From NCBI GenBank assembly GCA_920105625.2, contig OV050032.1, positions 11,740,807 through 11,804,806 on the forward strand: a stretch of DNA of 64,000 nt, given 5' to 3'. Made by a program: the position numbers and the translations under genes. Positions 58,289 through 64,000 of this stretch are shown here, one piece after another. The first letter of the stretch is position 1; the number at the start of each line of letters is the position of its first letter. The notes beneath the pieces are model-generated. The model saw nothing but the letters and a program-made list of their open reading frames with translations, had not been told where the DNA came from and did not search any database. This stretch comes from Clusia tigrina. Lineage: Eukaryota; Arthropoda; Insecta; Diptera; Clusiidae.

Positions 58289-58701
58289 TACCTTCTATAC
58301 GCCATTATAACTTACTTGTACGTATATATGCTTAATAAAAAAATTTCTAAAGCTGTTTCATTACACAAGCTTTCTAATTAAGTGCAAAAGAATACATTTA
58401 CGAGAGATTGCTGTACGTAGTATGTCGAGTAGTACATTCCTCTCGCCACCGCGCAGGAGACACAAATAGTAGCTCAATCTTATTAATGCTTATTACAAAA
58501 CGAGAACACCTGCGAAATGCAATCATAAGATAAAAGTGATTAAGTAGGATTGTGTGTCATAATATAACAACAAAAAAATTCGCATACATACATGTAAAGG
58601 CAGCGATTATGACAACTTTGGTGTGAATACACTGGCTTATATAGAGTATATAGTGACAATAATTGCTTAAAACATACACACATTCGTATATATATAAATA
58701 T

Positions 58702-58818
<117 letters not shown>

Positions 58819-58923
58819 TATCTGGATATATGGATATATGTGAGTATGTATGTATGCATCTGGACATTATGATTTATGCATGCATTTTTATGGTAACATT
58901 TTGATATCGCAGTGCGTAGTATC

Positions 58924-59264
58924 TTAAGGTTGGAAATGCAATTGTTGCTTGAAGCTGTCGCTTAGAATGCCTTTGCCGACGTCTAGTGGCACCACAACAT
59001 TGCGTAAACTGTCGATGCTGTTGCGCAGCTTTACGGTTTGAAATTTTGACGGCAACTTGGGAGAGCCACTCACTGAGAACGCCTTAAACTCCTGTTTTGG
59101 AAAAGTGAAATTTTAAACCCACTGTTTAATCAATTAAGAATATTTGTTTGTGTATTCGTGTAAAATTTATTTTGAATAAACAAAAAAAAAAAAAAAAATA
59201 ACAAAAAGAAAGAAACAAGGTTTTCAACTATAAATAAAAAAATAAATACATACTTCAAGTAATA

Positions 59265-59304
<40 letters not shown>

Positions 59305-62300
59305 TATGTATATAAAAAAATTTGTGATTCTGTGTCAATGATTGAGACGTGCATATGTTGCTCCTCTTGTCTGCATATGCATCCGTCTCACTGATGTGTG
59401 TGTGTGTGTGTATAAAAACACAAAAAAAAAACAGTAAGCAAAATAAAATTAATAATTCATTCAATTAAATTAAGCACTGATGAATAACCATGGCTGAGTG
59501 CATAATAACACAATGTCATGTAATTCATATTGAAAAAAGTAATATCCGTAATTCAAATGGAAAAAACAAGGAAATCACATCCACATTCGGCTCAATTATG
59601 ATACCTGATTGCTACTCGGCGAACTTGTTTCGCTACCTGCACCTGAGGAGGAGAGTGGTTGATTCGTGTATGACTGGAATGTGGCTATGGGTGCATCACG
59701 ATTCGTACGTGTTGTTACTTTTTCCTGTAATGTATTTAATGTTTTCGACAGCCATGGTTGCCAACTGATTCGATTGGTTTGCATTTCAGTTATAGTTGTA
59801 TTAAGTTGATGATTAAGGTCCTGGTTTTTGCACTCCGCTTCGACTTGTGCCAATTTCGTCTGCGCTAATTCCAACTCCAATTCACGTACACGTTGGATGG
59901 CAGCATTAAGTGGATCCAAAGGCCCCAACGGCGCGTCATTCGAGTTTATATTGCGTTTCTTCGAAAACACATTGTCACCACCTGCTGTGGCCTTCAACTC
60001 CGAGTCAGCGTTCTCCATTTGTTCTGAGCATTTCTGGCATTTCGAAACAACGTTCTATGGGTACAAAAAAGTATAAAATACGAAAGGCCCATACAAATAT
60101 GTGTCGACCACCATATTTCTTACCATCACTTTTCCCAAGTTCTCATTTAGTGTCGTCATGTCCTGCTCTAACCGCTGTATAATTTGCTTATAGTCCTGTA
60201 TAATGCCAGTATGCTTTTTCTCTCTCTCGACCGCACTTTCGTTTGCTTCAATCAACTTCTGCTGAAGTCCGTCAATTTCGGATTGCAACTTTCGGCGCTC
60301 CTCGCCGAATCGACTCTCATAGATTTGAGCTTCCTTTTCAAGACGCTCCTTGTGCTGCTTTTTAAGAAAGAACTCTTCTTCCAACTGCTTCAGCTTTTTT
60401 ATCTTACGGTCACATGCCATCTTCATAACACGGCGTGCCTGACTAGAACTGCGGCATTTCTTCGGCAGTGTAACGCGGAAGTACTTAAGTATACCCTCAA
60501 AATCTAGTTGCCGCAAATCAACTTCGCAAATGGACAATAGTGTAATGGCCACTTGAAATAGAACTGGCACGCCATCAAGCAAGAACACATCAAGTACATG
60601 AAACACAAAGCATAGTGGAAAGCGTGCTGTAAAAAGTGTGAGGAACCATTGAGAGGCATACATATGCGTCTCAATACCACAAACAAGAAAGTGCTCGTGC
60701 AACTTGGGCAATTGTTCTTTGATTAAGCGATCCAATTGATATAGACGGAGATACAGAACTTCGAAGCCCTGCTTGTACAAATCTCGCAGCCTGTAGTCGA
60801 ACATAAGGGCAACTAGTACGCAAAAGGCATCTTCCTCAGGCATCTATAACATATACTCACACAAAAATATTGAATATTGAATTTAATATTAGCTTTTCGG
60901 GGCGATTATCTAAGAATTAACCCTTACGTGCAATAACAAACTGGCTGCAATGAAACTCAAACCCTGGCAGTACCCAACTTCGCTGTCGTACACTGCGTAT
61001 GCTTTCGAAACCTTAAACAGTGCATCTTGACCGGAGCCACCAGTCTCTTTAAAACATTTATGGGCTGGAAAAGTTCTGTGGATGTCACGTTGTATGACGG
61101 TTTCACACTTGGTCTCCTGGAAAACAATTTACATATATAATATAGTATAATTCAGCTTCGATTTCGGCTTCGTCACTTACTTTGGTGATTAATATCTTAT
61201 ACATGTCATTCATTTCCATTTTGCCCTCGACATTTGCTAACTTCTGCCAAATTTTCTCGCGTAGCGCTTCCGGAACACCCAATCGCACTAAGAGCGCTAA
61301 ATTCTTAGGGCGCTTTTCACCATCCCACTCCTTTAATATGGGGTCCCATTCGTCTAGAGTGTCTTGTGAACAATCCTTCGACACTTCGCCTGTTCCACTG
61401 AGCAGCGGTTCATCACCGTCTGAACTATAATCTGTGGGGCACTCATCTTCAATTGAAACAATGGACGAGGAACGGACTATGCGCGACAAATTGTTCATGC
61501 CAAATTTGAGCAAGTATGATGAGGAAGAAGACGACTGATGTGATGGTTCGAGTATTTCCTCAGAGGGGTCAATCGAACCTACTTCCCAGCTAAACTCGTC
61601 TGTAGTACGTTTCAATTGCAAATAGAACCTCAACGTCATTGGTCGCTTTGATATGAAGTGGTCCATAATACGAATCTCCCCCGCCGACTGAATCGTGACT
61701 GGCGTCTCTATAACGAAGCGCACTGGTTCCTGTATGCCGCGTATAACTATGTCAACGGCAACTGTTAGAAACGTCTTAGTTGTCTCCAGATTCAGTTGTT
61801 CAAATGCTTTCTCATTTGCCTTCCACTCAGCACGAATGCAGTACGGATTGAGGCAAAGTGGCGTGACAGGTGCAACTGTGTTATTATCTCCGGATCCCAC
61901 AATTGCTACATGTTGGTATCCCATAGTAACCATATCGATGAGTTGCATATCGGCTTGGCGCACAAGCTTACCGGGACTCAAAAGTACACCGAAGCAGCGC
62001 TCGATTAACAACGGTTGCAATATTGTCGAGGCCGTTTGCTTTACTGTGATGTACACCTCCTTGTCTGTGTTGGCGCGTAGCTTGAAGCAGTTGCGATCAC
62101 GCGGCACTGCCGAATACGAATTCTTAGCAACCTTCTCACGTATTTCAAGCGAGACGATGAACTCATATCCAGCGGTATTAAGTTGATTGCCACTCAGATC
62201 AGATGTGACCGAGTTTACCATATTGCTATCGACGGCAGAGGTTAGGCTGCATGTCATGCTGGGCGGATAAGTTTGGAAAGCCTTTTGAAAACAAGCTATC

Positions 62301-63173
62301 AAAAAACAAATTATAGATCTATTAAATATAAGTAATCGAACAGTTGATTTAAGAGTCCAGAATTCAACGTACCACTAACTTGATTGACTGCTTCGGGAAT
62401 ATGGCAGCGGAAAACATGGCATTGGAAGAGCGTCTCACCGTGTAGCCAAGTGAAAGCAAAACATCCGTGCTCTACTGTCTCGACAGGGCCACGAAAGTAC
62501 AAAATAATGCTTTGTATCTCGTATGTTGCTATGGTCGAGTTACTCTCCGCGTCGTGCAAACTGAAAAAAGGGGTTTCGCTGTAAACCTGATGGGAGACTG
62601 AAAATAGTTTAGCATGTTATACTTACACAACTAATCCTTCCGAGCAGTTGGGAATGCTAATTGAAATCTTGAGACCAACCGATACTGCTCCGCTATTCAA
62701 TTCGCTCATTATGCGGTAAACATCAGTTTCAGATTTGGGAGCGTTTATATTAGCCGCACCCAAATAAGTGACACCGGAGAAAATGGTACAACCTTGGTCA
62801 ATATCTGATACTGTCGTTTAAAGTTTTAAATTCATAAAGTCCAAATAGCGAGAAGACCTGCAGGCTCTGAACTTACCTTCTTCGTCGGTATCACTCTTTT
62901 CTGGTTTCATCATGTCCTGTTTCTCTTCCACTCCCGCTGGACTAGCATCAATACAATCATAGAATACAGAATGTCCAACGCGATTATGCTCAGAGTTGGA
63001 CGCTTCCTCGCTTTTGGGAGTCAGCGTATAATCGGTATGGCGGTGCAATGATTGAGACTTCATTGTTATTGTTGCTGGTTGGTCGCTATTGTCCGGTACT
63101 ATAAGCGCAGGTGTAGATGTCCCAGCTAACGGTAGTGACAATGACTTCTGTCTAGCTTGAACAGCAGCGGTTG
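58924..63173 (-). CDS. GAPcenA: Rab GTPase-activating protein 1 (TBC domain), 5' partial
   Basis: Speeds GTP hydrolysis by Rab proteins on membranes and is related to human RABGAP1. Minus-strand exons in coding order are 63173-62877, 62810-62627, 62560-62373, 62295-61181, 61116-60928, 60843-60124, 60054-59605, 59091-58924. All join in phase, giving about 1103 residues. The order is an acidic/Ser-rich N-terminal part, a PTB domain (from exon 2: GCTIFSGVTYLGAANINAP), a central RabGAP1-specific region (LLIERCFGVLLSPGK), then TBC with GVPEALREKIWQKL, the arginine-finger motif IQRDIHRTFPAH and the glutamine finger YCQG, and a coiled coil (IQRLEQDM to RVRELELELAQTKL). The sequence DEPLLSGTGEVSKDC before the TBC domain is also close to the human protein. 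Exon 1 starts in phase 2 after an acceptor, so a 5' exon or exons lie upstream. A stop follows directly if the last intron is retained. Confidence 0.92.
59092..59604. other. Last intron of GAPcenA with simple repeats
   Basis: Donor CAG/GTATC (59605 side) and acceptor TTTTCCAAAACAG/GAG (59092 side) join in phase 0. The intron is 513 nt, much longer than the other seven (64-84 nt). It contains poly-A at about 59180-59200, a TA tract at about 59269-59302 and a TG tract at about 59394-59412. Confidence 0.75.
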
Positions 63174-64000
63174 CTGTAAAAGTAAATTAATTATTAATTA
63201 TTATTTTATTTATTTTATTTTATTAAAATTAATTACAATTAAAAATATAAATAATTATATAAGCTCTAGCTGCCAGGGCTATCGGCTTAATTATTACGAA
63301 ACAATGTTACATATATGCAATTTCGAATTCTATTACAAACAAATATATTTCTGTTGTCTGATGTCTGATAAGCCGCCTATGGTAGCGCCAAGTAGTTTAT
63401 TGACATGCGTTAAGGGGCGTTTGCCTGTTGCGTTGCCATAGAAGCAAATGCTTCGCTTATTCTGCGCACTTCACAATCGTTGTTTAGTATTATTTCATGT
63501 GCTCCACCCGCAACAAAAGCCTCCTTCCTACAATCTCTCACCAGCAGCTAGGTGCATTGCCACATTCAAACAACACTTGAGTTTTGGTGATATTTTTTTC
63601 TCAATTTCGAATCAAGAATTTGTAGTATTTAAAACATATTGCAAACGAATGCAGCTTGATTTGATCAAAACTCAAACACAATTTCTTCTCTAAATTTTCT
63701 TTTTATCTCTTGTGTAACACACACTAAGCAGCTGTACAAATAAAACGTATTTCTGTTATGGTTAAAAGAAGCCCATACGTGGAGTGTTCTTTCCGGGAAG
63801 CACAACGGGTTTAATATCAATTCCATACTAATAAGGGCCAAGTTTGTATTTTTCGATGAAGAGATAGATCATTATGATACATACTTAAATATGTGTACAC
63901 GTATAAAGACAAAGGAAATCAATTTATAGATATACTTTTCAATAAAAACGTCTGCCTCTGTTCCCCTATCCTATTTCTTACACATAGTTTTATTTAATGT
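63174..64000. other. GAPcenA 5' intron or upstream sequence
   Basis: AT-rich, with a dispersed-repeat-like end at about 63190-63295 (reverse strand gccgatagccctggcagcta, then a TAAT-rich tail). The acceptor for the first visible exon is at 63174-63175. I could not recognise a coding exon for the missing N-terminus here. Confidence 0.45.

Overview
The window looks like nuclear DNA from a higher (schizophoran) fly. A tephritid fruit fly of the Bactrocera/Zeugodacus/Ceratitis type is my best guess. The reasons are short insect-style introns (57-132 nt), AT-rich spacers full of (TA)n and TACATATG-type runs, fly-type mobile elements, and three adjacent genes whose closest relatives I recognise are Drosophila Idh, Culd and GAPcenA (CG7112). 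The species assignment is inference. Nothing in the window is bacterial.

The first ~49 kb contain no gene I can support. They are a mosaic of intergenic or intronic sequence, simple repeats and decayed mobile elements. In order these include: a ~180-bp tandem duplication and a dispersed repeat carrying a 36-bp minisatellite (1.4-2.1 kb); a tRNA-derived SINE (2.1 kb); a non-LTR retrotransposon 3' end (5.3 kb); a 77-bp duplication (8.9 kb); an inverted-repeat element (14.2 kb); a gypsy/errantivirus env-plus-3'LTR remnant (19.4-20.2 kb); an AT-rich array holding a 5'-truncated Jockey-like element with a nearly full open frame (22.1-25.6 kb); a second decayed Jockey-like RT piece (28.4 kb); a ~100-bp minisatellite (29.2-29.9 kb); a LOA/R1-like RNase H fragment followed by two SINEs (33.7-35.6 kb); a pogo/Tigger transposase scrap and an 82-bp hairpin repeat (36.7-37.2 kb); a Tc1-like transposase pseudogene (40.7-41.3 kb); and two PIF/Harbinger-like elements with matching terminal repeats and 3-bp target duplications (43.0 and 45.8 kb).

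The last ~14.5 kb are the gene-bearing part. Idh (+) is NADP-dependent isocitrate dehydrogenase, with a separate upstream exon that adds a mitochondrial leader in frame. Culd (+) could be followed through ten exons to a 1032-residue CUB/LDLa single-pass membrane protein. GAPcenA/RabGAP1 (-) is convergent with Culd; eight exons giving about 1103 residues are visible and its 5' end lies beyond the readable exons. These genes work in unrelated processes (NADPH supply, receptor endocytosis, Rab inactivation), so their adjacency is best read as conserved fly gene order rather than a pathway.

I found no convincing new gene system. The most unusual things are the two Harbinger-like elements, one of which interrupts a degenerate repeat array; the SINE flanked by a long direct repeat; the Jockey-like frame that is open but has lost a catalytic aspartate; and the env/LTR remnant. 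All exon borders and homology calls were made by eye, without alignment or database search.
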